DNA of 64,000 nt from Thalassotalea litorea (GCF_005843925.1 NZ_VCBC01000009.1:1-64000), one strand, 5' to 3'. Positions 9,465 through 18,830 are shown, counted from the first letter of the stretch. The notes: a model not told the origin generated them from the letters alone. Numbers and translations are program-made.

Positions 9465-9903
9465 AGACACCCATAGTTAACAAGACACCCATAGTTAACA
9501 AGACACCCATGGTTAGCAAGACATCCATAGTTAATAAGACACCCATGGTTAGCAAGACATCCAAAGTTAATAAGACACCCATGGTTAGCAAGACATCCAA
9601 AGTTAATAAGACACCCATGGTTAGCAAGACACCCATAGTTAACAAGACACCCATGGTTAACAAGACACCCATGGTTAACAAGACACCCATGGTTAGCAAG
9701 ACACCCATGGTTAACAAGACACCCATAGTTAACAAGACATCCATGGTTAACAAGACTGGTTAGCAAGACACCCATGGTTAACAAGACACCCATGGTTAGC
9801 AAGACGCCCATAGTTAACAAGACACCCATGGTTAGCAAGACATTCATAGTTAACAAGAGACTAGGCGTCAATAGTTAGCAAGATATCCGTTGTAAACAAG
9901 ACT
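9465..9903 (+). repeat. Tandem array, 22 copies of an 18-bp unit (core AGACACCCATGGTTAACA)
   Basis: Units start every 18 bp from 9465 to 9753; one copy at 9753 lacks 5 bases (ACCCA), and copies continue at 9766, 9784, 9802, 9820 and 9838. Degenerate remnants run to about 9903. Variants alternate GTTAACA/GTTAGCA and ACACCC/ACATCC. Because 18 is a multiple of three, long frames are open on both strands. The internal 5-base deletion, low complexity and absence of a start signal argue against translation. The core AGACACCCAT is shared with arrays near 18.4, 47.7, 58.1, 61.8 and 63.2 kb. Confidence 0.95.
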
Positions 9904-10121
9904 ACGATTTACAATGCATGGATAATTTACATCGTTAAGCCAGACTTGTTTAAAGTGCGAGAAATGAATGAGTTAGAGTGTTCCAACCTGAGAAGCACTT
10001 TAGCTGGCGGATAAATCTTTACATTTTTAATTGCCTGGCAGACTCGTGTAACCTTTAAATTGTCGTGACTTTTATCCATAATGATTTAACTCAATGAAAT
10101 TCCACAGGATTGGTGATCTTT

Positions 10122-12920
10122 ATGATCTTTAAAAAGAATTTTTACTTTTGTCTGGCATTTACAACGGCGCTTATGGGCTGCTCTAGTGTTGATGATAATT
10201 CCCCTACGACGGCTGAAGATTCAACCATTGAACAGGCCGAAAATTTACCAACACACACGTTAGAGTATGTGCGCAATGTCGAAGGCATTGAAGAGTATAT
10301 GCTCAGCAATGGTTTAAAAGTGCTGCTGTTTAAAGATGACTCGCAGCCAAAAACCATGGTAAATATCACCTATAAAGTTGGTTCTGTACATGAAAAGTAT
10401 GGTGAGACAGGCATGGCTCATTTGCTTGAACATATGTTGTTTAAAGGTTCGACTAATTATGTGGAAATTGACAAAGAATTTAAACAACGTGGCATGGCTG
10501 CCAACGCCAATACCTGGTATGACCGAACCAGTTACTTCGAATCATTTGAAGCCAGTGAAGATTCATTGCACTGGGCATTGGGTATGGAAGCGGATCGTAT
10601 GGTCAACGCGACGTTTACCGAAGAACAACTGAAAAGTGAAATGACGGTCGTACGCAATGAGATGGAACGCAATGAAAACTCACCGTCACGAATTCTCATG
10701 GCTCGTTTGGCTTCTGTGGCCAACCTCTGGCACAATTACGCCAATTCAACCATAGGTGCCCGCTCCGATGTTGAGAACTTCCCATTTCCTAAGTTACGTG
10801 AGTTTTATCATTCTCACTATCGCGTAGATAATGCCACCTTGATTGTTGCTGGTCGATTTGACAGTGACAAAACCAAACACCGAATAGAACAAACTTTTGG
10901 CGCGATTGACCAACCCCAAAAACCGGTCGAAAAATTGTATACCCGTGAACCTACACAAGATGGAGAGCGCGTGGTTAACCTTCGCCGAACAGGCGATGTG
11001 CCTTTTCTGGGCTTGTACTATCATGGACCATCTGGCCTAGACCCGGATGCCGCGCCGTTACAGGTATTGCAGGTAATTCTTGCGGATGGTAGCCGTGGTC
11101 GAATTAAAAAGGATTTAGTGGACAAGGATCTCACCTCTGGTGGAACCCAAGTCTCATTTTTTCTAAAAGAAGGTACTCAAATTTTATTTCTAGCCCAAGG
11201 TGAGAAAGGCCAGAATATTGACGAACTTAAGCCGTTGGAAAATGCATTGATTCGCCTCGCGGAAAATATCGGAAACAAGCCGATTACGGAAGAGGAAGTC
11301 GAATTTGCCAAAGCACTTCTCGCTAAGCAGGTTGAGCAGGAGATGCGCAATGCGACCGGCGTTGGTATGGCTTTAGCGGAATATATCGCTAAAGGTGATT
11401 ATCGGTATATGTTCTATTTCCGAGACTTGGTTGAGCAGGTAACCGTTGAACAAGTACAAATGGTCGCCGAAAAATATTTAATCAGCTCGAACCGAACGTT
11501 AGGACGCTTTTTACCCACTCAAAACCCGAAAAGAGCTCAAATCGCCAAGGTTCCCGTGGCCAGTGAAATACTTGGCGATTATGTGGGTAGAGATGCCGTG
11601 ACTGCCGGAGAAGTTTACGATAATTCGGTTGAGAATATTAAAGCACGACTTTACACTGAAACCTGGCCGGAAGGTACCAAAGTCAGTATCTACCCAAAAA
11701 AGCTTCGCGGAGAAGAAGTGCTCATCAAAATGTATTTTCCGACCGCGAATGAAGAGGCATTAAATGGTCACGCCATAGCCATGGGATTTATTGGCGGTCA
11801 AATCAAGGCGGGAAATGAAAATTACAGCAAATCGGAAATTGCTGACCGTCTCGATCAATTGAAATCTAGTTTGTCATTTGGCTCTAATGCGATAGGTGAG
11901 TTTAGTATTGATATTAAAACCGATGTTACAAACATGCCGGCGGTTATTGATTATATGGGCGAGTTACTGGCTGCACCAACGTTTCCTGCCAAAGAACTGA
12001 ATATCGCGAAAAAGGGCATGATTGCCGGGCTAAACCAGCAGCGCACGGAACCCGGTACTGTCGCATTAAACAGCTATCGTGAAACATTATTTGATTATCC
12101 CACAGGGCATCCAAAGGCCTACATGGATACCGATACCCAGATTGAAGCCATCAAAGCGTTAGACAGTGTCAAACTTGAAGCTCTATACAACGAATTTTTT
12201 GCCATCAACAATGGCCATGTTGCGGTAGTTGGTAATGTAGATAGTAAAGCGGTTTCTGAACATTTACAGGCAGTGTTAAATCCCTATACGTCAGAGATTG
12301 AATACCAATACATCCCGATCAATCTGCGCGATAAGCAAGGCCTAATGGTAAGTTCTGAAACACCGGACAAGGCAAACGCTTCGGTCTATATGATTAACCC
12401 TGTGATGATTAAATCCACCGATGATGATTATCCGGCGTTATTTATCGCCAATTCAATCTTTGGTGGCGATGCGTTTACTTCGCGCATTGGTGCACGAATT
12501 CGTGTCAAGGAAGGTTACAGTTACTCGGTTGGCTCGGGCCTACAAGCCTCAACAAAAGATGATACCGGCGTTTTTTATGCAACAGCAATTTCGGCACCGG
12601 AAAATATGGATAACGTACTTAAGGCGTATCAGGAGGAAATTGACAAGGTCAATACCGAAGGGTTTAGTGATGAAGAAGTGCAGCGGGCGATTGACGGTTA
12701 TATTAGTTCGCGCAAACGTCAGTGGGCCAGTGATGCTTATGTTGCGGGGATTTTAATTGATGCCACGGAAGAGGAACGCGACTTAAGCTATTACGAGGAG
12801 CGAGTGGAGGATTACAAAACGTTAACCACAGAACAAGTTAACGCCGCCTTTAAAAAATATATCGGCTCGCAAAAATCGAATGTTTTCAAAGCGGGTGACT
12901 TTAACAAATTGACGAAATAA
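10122..12920 (+). CDS. M16 family zinc metalloprotease, two-domain lipoprotein
   Basis: 932 residues. The inverted zinc motif HLLEH (residues 100-104, in GMAHLLEHMLFKGS) with a downstream Glu (NEMERNE) marks the pitrilysin/insulinase family. There are two M16 halves; the second lacks the motif, as usual. The ATG at 10122 gives a lipoprotein signal with lipobox LMGC (Cys20). TTG 10110 and GTG 10113 are in frame but sit too close to the AGGA-type ribosome site, which itself is about 12 bases from the ATG, so the start is a little uncertain. Probably a periplasmic, membrane-anchored peptidase that degrades peptides. Single gene with its own terminator. Confidence 0.92.
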   Translation: MIFKKNFYFCLAFTTALMGCSSVDDNSPTTAEDSTIEQAENLPTHTLEYVRNVEGIEEYMLSNGLKVLLFKDDSQPKTMVNITYKVGSVHEKYGETGMAHLLEHMLFKGSTNYVEIDKEFKQRGMAANANTWYDRTSYFESFEASEDSLHWALGMEADRMVNATFTEEQLKSEMTVVRNEMERNENSPSRILMARLASVANLWHNYANSTIGARSDVENFPFPKLREFYHSHYRVDNATLIVAGRFDSDKTKHRIEQTFGAIDQPQKPVEKLYTREPTQDGERVVNLRRTGDVPFLGLYYHGPSGLDPDAAPLQVLQVILADGSRGRIKKDLVDKDLTSGGTQVSFFLKEGTQILFLAQGEKGQNIDELKPLENALIRLAENIGNKPITEEEVEFAKALLAKQVEQEMRNATGVGMALAEYIAKGDYRYMFYFRDLVEQVTVEQVQMVAEKYLISSNRTLGRFLPTQNPKRAQIAKVPVASEILGDYVGRDAVTAGEVYDNSVENIKARLYTETWPEGTKVSIYPKKLRGEEVLIKMYFPTANEEALNGHAIAMGFIGGQIKAGNENYSKSEIADRLDQLKSSLSFGSNAIGEFSIDIKTDVTNMPAVIDYMGELLAAPTFPAKELNIAKKGMIAGLNQQRTEPGTVALNSYRETLFDYPTGHPKAYMDTDTQIEAIKALDSVKLEALYNEFFAINNGHVAVVGNVDSKAVSEHLQAVLNPYTSEIEYQYIPINLRDKQGLMVSSETPDKANASVYMINPVMIKSTDDDYPALFIANSIFGGDAFTSRIGARIRVKEGYSYSVGSGLQASTKDDTGVFYATAISAPENMDNVLKAYQEEIDKVNTEGFSDEEVQRAIDGYISSRKRQWASDAYVAGILIDATEEERDLSYYEERVEDYKTLTTEQVNAAFKKYIGSQKSNVFKAGDFNKLTK

Positions 12921-12956
12921 CTCTGTTAATCACATTCTATTGTGGAAGCGTTGTTT

Positions 12957-12982
12957 AAGTGAGCCCTAAGGCTCACTTTTTA
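12957..12982 (+). terminator. Terminator after the M16 peptidase gene
   Basis: AAGTGAGCC (12957-12965) and GGCTCACTT (12970-12978) form a 9-bp stem with a 4-base loop, followed by T residues. It lies between convergent genes; the T-run favours the plus strand. Confidence 0.85.
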
Positions 12983-13014
12983 TTTGCACGGCTTAATATG
13001 TATCACTCAACGTA

Positions 13015-14199
13015 CTATTCATTATGAAGAGCGGCAAAAGGCACGCTTGTAGGGTTTACCTGTTCACTTGGATAACACCCTAATACTTTGATAAAGCGCG
13101 TGAGTTCGGTCAACTTGGTTAAGCATTCCTGCATTGCAATGGATTTTAAATTTGCTTCTAAATCAATATAAAACATTTCTTCCCATGGGCGTCCTTGAAT
13201 CGGGCGGGATTCTAACTTGGTCATATTGATATCGTATTGCTTAAGGACAACAAGACAATCGACTAACGCACCAGGCGCCTGGCCCGTCGCTAAAATTAAC
13301 GTCGTTTTTGCAGGGATCTGTTCGGCTACATCCACAGGCTTGCGAGCGACCAAAATAAATCGTGAGTGATTTTCTTCTTGATTAGCAATGCCTTTTTGCA
13401 AGGCTTGCAAACCGTACAGTTGCCCGCCTTCTTCCGAGCCAATAACGGCCACGTTTGGCTGTGTAAGTTTTTCAACCATTTGCATGGCATCAGCGCTGCT
13501 TTCACAATATTCAATACGAATATCACTTTGTTTATTTAAAAAATTACTACATTGTTGAACCGGTTGTGCATGGGCATAAATGGTATCGATAGCATCGAGG
13601 GAGGTATTCCCCGCCGATAACAGGCAATGCTCGATGGGTTGCGATAACTCGCCAACAATCGAAAGATTGGTGTGCTGTAACAGATCATAGACTTCGTTAA
13701 TACTGCCGGAACTAGTATTTTCAATTGGTAGCATACCGTAGTCGACATTACCGGATTCCACTTGATTGAGAATATCGTTAAAACTGGCACAGCCATATTC
13801 AATAATCTCTTCGGCGCGTCTTGAAAAATAGCGGTAGCTGGCAAGATAACTGTATGATCCTTTGTCACCCAAAAACGCCACGCTTACGGTGGGTGTCTTA
13901 GTATTTGGGTTCTTCAATTCCTGTAAAAATGCTTGTTGATTGAGCACCGAATCTTCAATGATTAACTGGAATAAACGGGTGACATAGTGGGCATCGAGAC
14001 CTAAGGCTTTGCCTTGTTGGATCAATTTGACCAACAATTCCTGTTCTCGTTGCTGATCTCGAACCGGACGGATGATATGGGCTTTACTCTTTGCCACATT
14101 CATTGTCAGCTCACGCCTTTTGGCTGCCAGACCTAACAGCTGATTATCCAGTGATGAAATCTGTTCCCGAATTTTTAATAAATCTAATTTTTCTTCCAT
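13015..14199 (-). CDS. pheA: Bifunctional chorismate mutase / prephenate dehydratase
   Basis: Converts chorismate via prephenate to phenylpyruvate, the phenylalanine precursor. The protein is 394 residues (E. coli PheA 386). Residues 1-90 are an AroQ mutase (IREQISSLDNQLLGLAAKRR). The dehydratase begins near 108 (VAFLGDKGSYSYLA) and carries the periplasmic-binding-protein-like lobes (ENTSSGSINEVYDLL). A C-terminal ACT domain for Phe feedback shows the APGALVDCL (GALV) and KLESRP (ESRP) motifs. It is preceded on the same strand by a small Phe-rich frame and a terminator hairpin 27 bases before the start, which indicates transcription attenuation. It is convergent with the M16 gene. Confidence 0.96.
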   Translation of the reverse strand: MEEKLDLLKIREQISSLDNQLLGLAAKRRELTMNVAKSKAHIIRPVRDQQREQELLVKLIQQGKALGLDAHYVTRLFQLIIEDSVLNQQAFLQELKNPNTKTPTVSVAFLGDKGSYSYLASYRYFSRRAEEIIEYGCASFNDILNQVESGNVDYGMLPIENTSSGSINEVYDLLQHTNLSIVGELSQPIEHCLLSAGNTSLDAIDTIYAHAQPVQQCSNFLNKQSDIRIEYCESSADAMQMVEKLTQPNVAVIGSEEGGQLYGLQALQKGIANQEENHSRFILVARKPVDVAEQIPAKTTLILATGQAPGALVDCLVVLKQYDINMTKLESRPIQGRPWEEMFYIDLEANLKSIAMQECLTKLTELTRFIKVLGCYPSEQVNPTSVPFAALHNE

Positions 14200-14225
14200 T
14201 GCCTGTCACCAATATATACATGCAT

Positions 14226-14250
14226 AAAAAAACCTCCATCTGGAGGCTTT
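14226..14250 (-). promoter_or_regulatory. pheA attenuator terminator
   Basis: On the minus strand, AAGCCTCC-AGAT-GGAGG is followed by seven T, ending 27 bases before the pheA ATG. Upstream on the same transcript, CCGGAGGG (about 14273-14280) can pair with GCCTCC, the 5' arm of this stem, to form an antiterminator. The same GGAGGG can alternatively pair with the ACC...CGG segment at the end of the Phe-rich leader frame. This is the classical 1:2 / 2:3 / 3:4 arrangement. Confidence 0.75.
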
Positions 14251-14281
14251 CATCGTTGTTATTTCACGAGAAACCCTCCGG

Positions 14282-14332
14282 CTAACACCGAATAAAGGTA
14301 ATAAAGTGAAATACAACTAAAACGTTAGTCAA
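14282..14332 (-). CDS. pheL: Putative phenylalanine leader peptide of pheA
   Basis: A 16-codon frame starting TTG at 14332 reads MTNVLVVFHFITFIRC and stops at 14284. Three Phe codons fall within six codons (FHFITF), and the stop lies directly before the predicted antiterminator segment. This matches the logic of enterobacterial pheL, where ribosome stalling at Phe codons prevents terminator formation. The start codon is not ATG and its ribosome site is weak, so the exact start is uncertain. The function is inferred from position and codon content, not from similarity to known leader peptides. Confidence 0.5.
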   Translation of the reverse strand: MTNVLVVFHFITFIRC

Positions 14333-14382
14333 TTTAAGCTCTGCAAATCGTTGCTTGTAAAATTTGAGTTAATACTTTAATA

Positions 14383-14395
14383 CCATACAGTATGG
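14383..14395. promoter_or_regulatory. 13-bp palindrome between pheA and the DUF2058 gene
   Basis: CCATACAGTATGG is a perfect inverted repeat around a central A. It sits in the divergent spacer about 50 bp upstream of the leader frame and about 100 bp upstream of the DUF2058 gene. It could be an operator for either direction; no regulator is suggested by the sequence alone. Confidence 0.3.
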
Positions 14396-14494
14396 GAGTG
14401 GTTAAAAACTGTCAACCGCTAAATGAGGTTATTTGATTTCAGCAGGATTCTGGTAGAATAGCGCCAGATTTGAATACAGGAATTGATAATCGAT

Positions 14495-15049
14495 ATGGCA
14501 TCATTACAAGATCAATTGTTAAAGGCTGGATTAACCACCAAACAAAAAGCCCGTCAGGCAAACAGTGACAAACGCAAGCGCAATAAACAAAAGCGCAGCG
14601 GTGCGCAGGTGGATGTCAGCCTGCAAGAGAAAGTTAAACAAGATTTAGAGCTTGCTCGCCAGGAAAAATCCCAGAAAGATCAAGAGCTAAATGCTCAACG
14701 TCAACAGGCGTTAGCGGACAAAGAGCAGAAGCACCGAATCGCCCAAATCCTCGAACACCACACTCTAAAGGGTATCGATGGCGACGTGAAGTTTAACTTC
14801 ACTCAAGACACAAAAGTGAAAAGCCTGTTTATCGATGAAAAAACCCATACGGCCCTTACCAAAGGGGTTTTAGCGTTATGTGCATTAGATCAATCATTAT
14901 TTGTAGTGACGTCACAAACGGCTGATAAAATCGCGACTTTAGATGCGACCTGTGTATTAGTGAATTATGAAACGAATCAACAGGATCAGGCTGTGGATGA
15001 AGATGACCCTTATGCAGAATATCAGATCCCAGATGATCTTATGTGGTAA
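14495..15049 (+). CDS. DUF2058 (YaiL-like) protein
   Basis: 184 residues. The N-terminus MASLQDQLLKAGLTTKQKARQ matches the start of E. coli YaiL and its DUF2058 relatives. A long Lys/Arg/Gln-rich helical stretch follows (NKQKRSGAQVDVSLQEKVKQ onward, likely coiled coil to about 95), then a compact beta-containing C-terminal part. It ends in an acidic tail (DEDDPYAEYQIPDDLMW) typical of the family. The role is not established; the basic helix suggests nucleic-acid or ribosome association. The ATG at 14495 is chosen from the family start; AGGA lies 13 bases upstream, slightly far. It is divergent from pheA. Confidence 0.85.
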   Translation: MASLQDQLLKAGLTTKQKARQANSDKRKRNKQKRSGAQVDVSLQEKVKQDLELARQEKSQKDQELNAQRQQALADKEQKHRIAQILEHHTLKGIDGDVKFNFTQDTKVKSLFIDEKTHTALTKGVLALCALDQSLFVVTSQTADKIATLDATCVLVNYETNQQDQAVDEDDPYAEYQIPDDLMW

Positions 15050-15130
15050 TACACGTCCACCAACAACCAACAGTTTTATCGTCTGGTAACGAATTGCCAG
15101 GCTAAACCCGTTTTTTTTACAGGAGTCGTT

Positions 15131-15496
15131 ATGACGATTATTCGCTTTATTTTAGGCAGATTGATTTTATTATTTAACTTTATTTTTGCCCCGAAAAAAG
15201 CAAAACGTGAACAGGAATTGCAACAACAGCTTGATGCAACCACCCGCCACTTTAGTTTATACCAGCTCAATGCTTGTCCGTTTTGCGTCAAGGTTCGTCG
15301 CACGATCCGCCGTGAAAATTTGAATATCGAAATTCGTGACATTAAGCAGGACAACATTCTGGCCGAATTGATGGAAAATGGTGGCAAGCGCACCGTACCG
15401 TGTCTTCGTATTGATCGCGAAGATGGTTCATCACAATGGATGTATGAATCTAAAGCGATCGTTCATTATTTACAGCAGGTCGCTCACGCCGCATAA
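15131..15496 (+). CDS. Membrane-anchored glutaredoxin-like protein
   Basis: 121 residues. The N-terminus is a hydrophobic anchor (about residues 3-20), then a basic linker, then a glutaredoxin/GST N-terminal thioredoxin fold. The active site is ACPFCVKVRR (Cys49, Cys52), the cis-proline motif is KRTVPCLRI, and the end resembles GST-N (YESKAIVHYLQQ). Probably a glutathione-dependent thiol reductase facing the cytosol from the inner membrane. The ATG at 15131 has AGGAG 6 bases upstream. It is followed by a strong terminator, so it ends its unit. Confidence 0.88.
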   Translation: MTIIRFILGRLILLFNFIFAPKKAKREQELQQQLDATTRHFSLYQLNACPFCVKVRRTIRRENLNIEIRDIKQDNILAELMENGGKRTVPCLRIDREDGSSQWMYESKAIVHYLQQVAHAA

Positions 15497-15526
15497 CGCT
15501 TCTGAGTGCAAAAAAACAAATATTGG

Positions 15527-15553
15527 AAGGACAGTTGTTACTGTCCTTTTTTT
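15527..15553 (+). terminator. Terminator after the glutaredoxin-like gene
   Basis: AAGGACAG (15527-15534) and CTGTCCTT (15541-15548) with a 6-base loop, followed by T7. Confidence 0.9.
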
Positions 15554-15683
15554 ATCTCGACACTTTTCTCCTTTAGCCACTTTACAAGACGCTAGTCAAT
15601 ATTGCCTGTTATCGATAAACTCAGAGAAAGATTATTCATACTTTATCTGTCTTTGTGTATATCGAACTTTTCTGGCTTAATTT

Positions 15684-16709
15684 ATGTTGATTAAAAATAT
15701 TGGCAAAACAAGTATATCTGACGATGGTCGCTCGCGCGGACTAACCGAGGCGGATGTGACCGATGAGTCTGTTTATGTAAAGCGCAGGCAAGTACTTAAA
15801 GGTTTGGGGTTTGCCGGTGCCAGCAGCTTGCTATGGGCCAATGGTGTTGGCGGAATAAATACGGCCAATGCCGCGACGTTTAAAACCAAATCGTTAGAGG
15901 TGGTGAAAAGCAATTCTGATTTGGTGAGTGATACGTTGACGCCAGAAGCTAAAGTCATTAGTCACAACAATTTTTATGAGTTTGGTGCTCAAAAAAATGA
16001 GCCGCAGGAAAACGCTCAAAAATTCAATGTTGATCCTTGGTCATTAACGGTTACCGGAGAAGTCGAAAAACCCTTTACGCTCGACTACCAACAGTTGTTT
16101 TCAGTATTTGATTTGGAAGAGAGAATTTATCGTCTGCGCTGTGTAGAGGCCTGGTCAATGGTGATCCCCTGGCTTGGATTTGAGCTCAGCAAGCTCATTA
16201 AACGGGCGCAACCGACGAGCAAGGCGAAATATGTGGCATTTAAAACGCTGTATGATCCTGAGCAAATGCCTGGCCAAAGTAGTCGATTTTTGGGCGGTGG
16301 TATTGATTACCCCTATGTCGAAGGGCTGCGCATTGACGAAGCGATGAACTCTCTTTCGCTTTTGTCTGTTGGCTTATACGGAAAGACCTTACCGCCACAA
16401 AACGGTGCGCCGATTCGTCTGGTCGTTCCCTGGAAATATGGATTTAAAAGCATCAAGTCGATTGTTGAAATTAAACTTATGGAAGAGCGCCCACCCACAA
16501 CCTGGAATATTCTCGCCCCGGGTGAATACGGATTTTTTGCCAATGTGAATCCTGAGGTAGATCACCCAAGATGGAGTCAGGCAAGTGAGCGACGCATTAC
16601 CCGCGGAGGCCTGTTCACCCGCAATCGAATCAAAACACAAATGTTTAATGGCTATGGCGAACAGGTGGCCGATTTATACCGAAACATGGATTTGAGAAAA
16701 AATTATTAA
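15684..16709 (+). CDS. msrP: Protein-methionine-sulfoxide reductase, catalytic molybdopterin subunit
   Basis: Periplasmic enzyme that repairs oxidised methionines in envelope proteins (MsrP, formerly YedY). The protein is 341 residues. A twin-arginine signal is visible ([14 protein letters not shown], Arg34-Arg35), with cleavage expected after ANA near 63. The molybdenum-ligand Cys is Cys153 in [11 protein letters not shown]. Other family motifs are [17 protein letters not shown] and [20 protein letters not shown]. It directly abuts msrQ, its haem partner (stop and next ATG are adjacent), the standard gene pair. The start at 15684 has a poor ribosome site in an AT-rich leader. Confidence 0.95.
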   Translation: MLIKNIGKTSISDDGRSRGLTEADVTDESVYVKRRQVLKGLGFAGASSLLWANGVGGINTANAATFKTKSLEVVKSNSDLVSDTLTPEAKVISHNNFYEFGAQKNEPQENAQKFNVDPWSLTVTGEVEKPFTLDYQQLFSVFDLEERIYRLRCVEAWSMVIPWLGFELSKLIKRAQPTSKAKYVAFKTLYDPEQMPGQSSRFLGGGIDYPYVEGLRIDEAMNSLSLLSVGLYGKTLPPQNGAPIRLVVPWKYGFKSIKSIVEIKLMEERPPTTWNILAPGEYGFFANVNPEVDHPRWSQASERRITRGGLFTRNRIKTQMFNGYGEQVADLYRNMDLRKNY

Positions 16710-17327
16710 ATGAGCAGCTACCGACCTTCTTCTCGAACAATTATTATTCTGAAATGTTTCGTTCATACGATAGCTCTGGTTTGGGCACTCTATTATTATT
16801 TTCTTGCGATTAATGACCAGCTCGGCAGCGATCCCGTTAAAGCGATCATACATTTTACCGGAATGTCGGCACTCAACACCTTGTTATTAACCTTAATGAT
16901 AAGTCCTTTAGCGAAATTATACCGATTGCCATGGCTATTGCGCTTCAGGCGATTGCTGGGGCTCTATGCATTTTTCTTTGCCTGTTTACACCTTGTTAAT
17001 TTCATCTTCTTTGAGCTGCAATTCGATTTTAGTTTGTTTATTGAAGAGGTCATTGAGCGACCATACATCACCTTAGGTATGGCCGCGTTCGTTATTTTAT
17101 TTGCGCTGGCGATAACCTCCTTTAAGAGATTGCAGCGCAAAATGGGACGCCAGTGGCAAGCACTGCACAATATGGTGTATCTCGCGGCAATATTGATCGT
17201 GATACATTTCTACTGGTCGGTAAAATCCGACATTATTGAACCTGGCGCATATGTGTTGGCACTGCTGATATTGCTCGCATTGCGTCGAGCAAAGCTACTT
17301 TCAGCATACTATCGTCGTTCTAACTAA
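16710..17327 (+). CDS. msrQ: Haem-binding membrane subunit of the MsrPQ system
   Basis: Inner-membrane b-type cytochrome (formerly YedZ) that passes electrons from the respiratory quinone pool to MsrP. It has 205 residues with about six hydrophobic segments. Candidate haem-ligand histidines lie in FACLHLVNFIFFE and QALHNMVYLAAILIVIHFYW. It belongs to the ferric reductase-like transmembrane family. The ATG at 16710 begins immediately after the msrP stop, so expression is coupled. No terminator hairpin is obvious in the 110 bp that follow. Confidence 0.94.
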   Translation: MSSYRPSSRTIIILKCFVHTIALVWALYYYFLAINDQLGSDPVKAIIHFTGMSALNTLLLTLMISPLAKLYRLPWLLRFRRLLGLYAFFFACLHLVNFIFFELQFDFSLFIEEVIERPYITLGMAAFVILFALAITSFKRLQRKMGRQWQALHNMVYLAAILIVIHFYWSVKSDIIEPGAYVLALLILLALRRAKLLSAYYRRSN

Positions 17328-17437
17328 CGCTCTTTATCATTTTTGACAAATTTGATCGCAACCATTGGACGAGTTGACGTCTTTTTCATTAGACTACGCT
17401 TTAGAAGCATTGCACTTAATTAATCATTTGAAATTTC

Positions 17438-18289
17438 ATGCCAAACTCCGTTTTCGAAATACATCATACCGTGACGGATGACTCAACGAATTGTGTTGAG
17501 CTTCTTACCGAATTGTCATCATTATCGGCAACCAGAATAAAACAGGTTATGCAGCAAGGTTGTGTTTGGCTCTCGACGGGGAAAAAAACAACGCGATTAC
17601 GACGAGCGAATCGAACATTGAAAAGCGGTCAAACGCTGCATATGTATTTTAATGAAGAAATACTGGCGCAACAGGTTCTTTGCGCAACATTAATAAAAGA
17701 CTGCGGGCATTATAGCGTTTGGTATAAGCCCTATGGCATGTTGTCACAAGGCTCAAAATGGAGTGACCATACCACGTTAACTCGATATGTAGAGCAAAAG
17801 CTAGTGCCACAAAGGCCTTGCTTCCTGGTTCACCGCCTCGATAGAGCAACCTCAGGGGTTATGGTGGTTGCACACAGTAAAACGACGGTTCGAAAATTAA
17901 CGTCGGCCTTTGAAAATCGACAAACAGGGAAAATCTATCATGCCATTGTTTGCGGTGATGCATCGACATTAATTGATAAGCGAATTGACAACGAACTCGA
18001 TGGTAAAAACGCCATTAGCGTTATCAGTGGGATAGAGTACGATAAATCGCGTCATCGCAGCAAAGTAAAAGTTGCGATTGAAACCGGGCGTAAACACCAA
18101 ATTCGTCGCCATTTATCGCAATTATCTTTGCCGATTGTTGGGGATAGGCTGTATTCAACCCCTGATGATGGCTGGTCAGTATCGGAAGATCTACAACTTT
18201 GCTCCATTTATCTGGCATTTCCCGATCCCCAAAGCGATTTGCTGCAAGAATTTCACTTACCCGTACAATGGGACCTCAACCTCAAGTAA
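17438..18289 (+). CDS. RluA-family pseudouridine synthase
   Basis: Isomerises uridine to pseudouridine in rRNA or tRNA. The protein is 283 residues. An S4-like RNA-binding N-terminus (SLSATRIKQVMQQGCVWLS) leads into the catalytic core, with the signature HRLDRATSG at 132-140 (catalytic Asp135) and the later motif TGRKHQIRRHLS. YDKSRHRSKVKVAIETG is consistent with the tRNA/rRNA-modifying RluA and TruC branch. The exact target position cannot be assigned. It is monocistronic; the region after it is occupied by the 44-bp repeat array. Confidence 0.9.
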   Translation: MPNSVFEIHHTVTDDSTNCVELLTELSSLSATRIKQVMQQGCVWLSTGKKTTRLRRANRTLKSGQTLHMYFNEEILAQQVLCATLIKDCGHYSVWYKPYGMLSQGSKWSDHTTLTRYVEQKLVPQRPCFLVHRLDRATSGVMVVAHSKTTVRKLTSAFENRQTGKIYHAIVCGDASTLIDKRIDNELDGKNAISVISGIEYDKSRHRSKVKVAIETGRKHQIRRHLSQLSLPIVGDRLYSTPDDGWSVSEDLQLCSIYLAFPDPQSDLLQEFHLPVQWDLNLK

Positions 18290-18400
18290 GCGCCGAGAAA
18301 CAACAACCGCTTTCACGACCAATCACATAGTTTACACTTGCCAACTGTTAAAGTGACTTTCACATTGGCTGGAGCTTATCATCGCTAATAAATGTGCTTA

Positions 18401-18708
18401 TCAAGACACCCATGTTTATTTAGAGTTACTCAAACTTTCCGCTATCAAGACACCCATGTTTATTTAGAGCTTCACAAACTTGCCGCTATCAAGACACCCA
18501 TGTTTATTGGGAATTTCGCAAACTTGCCGCTATCAAGACACCCATGTTTATTTAGGGTTACTCAAACTTACCGCTATCAAGACACCCATGTTTATTTAGA
18601 GCTTCACAAACTTGCCGCTATCAATACATCCATGTTTATTTAGAGTTTCGCAAACTTACCGCTATCAAGACATCCATGTCTATTTAGGGTTACTCAAGAT
18701 CTCAGAAT
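18401..18708 (+). repeat. Tandem array, 7 copies of a 44-bp unit containing TCAAGACACCCATG
   Basis: The motif TCAAGACACCCATG (with small changes) starts at 18401, 18445, 18489, 18533, 18577, 18621 and 18665, exactly 44 bp apart. The rest of each unit (TTTATTTAGAG...CTCAAACTT...CCGCTA) is also conserved, so this is a plain tandem repeat, not a CRISPR array. The last copies diverge (ACATCC for ACACCC). A frame is open through part of it but has no independent support. Confidence 0.95.
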
Positions 18709-18830
18709 TTATTGAATCAGAACGCTTTGTCGATGAAAGGAGGAGGAAAAACAATTAAATCCTCCAGATAAATTGATCCGCTGGTTAATTGCCGTGGGTG
18801 TGTAGTGGTCAAGTTAAATTGGTTATTCAT

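Noticed and set aside
9428..9871. Long minus-strand frame translating as LLTMGVLLTMG-type repeats, and the plus-strand frame VNKTPM-type
   Set aside because: Both are by-products of an 18-bp tandem repeat. A 5-base deletion shifts one frame, and there is no ribosome site or signal.
13885..13905. TGGGTGTCTTA inside pheA, resembling the inverted core at 63287
   Set aside because: Single copy in the linker between mutase and dehydratase, translating as NTKTPTV; linker sequence is variable, so this may be chance.
18392..18643. Open frame with repeated SRHPCLFRVTQ
   Set aside because: Lies wholly in the 44-bp repeat array; no start signal and no other coding character.
18401..18708. CRISPR array
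   Set aside because: The whole 44-bp unit is conserved, including the part that would be spacer, and no cas gene is present.
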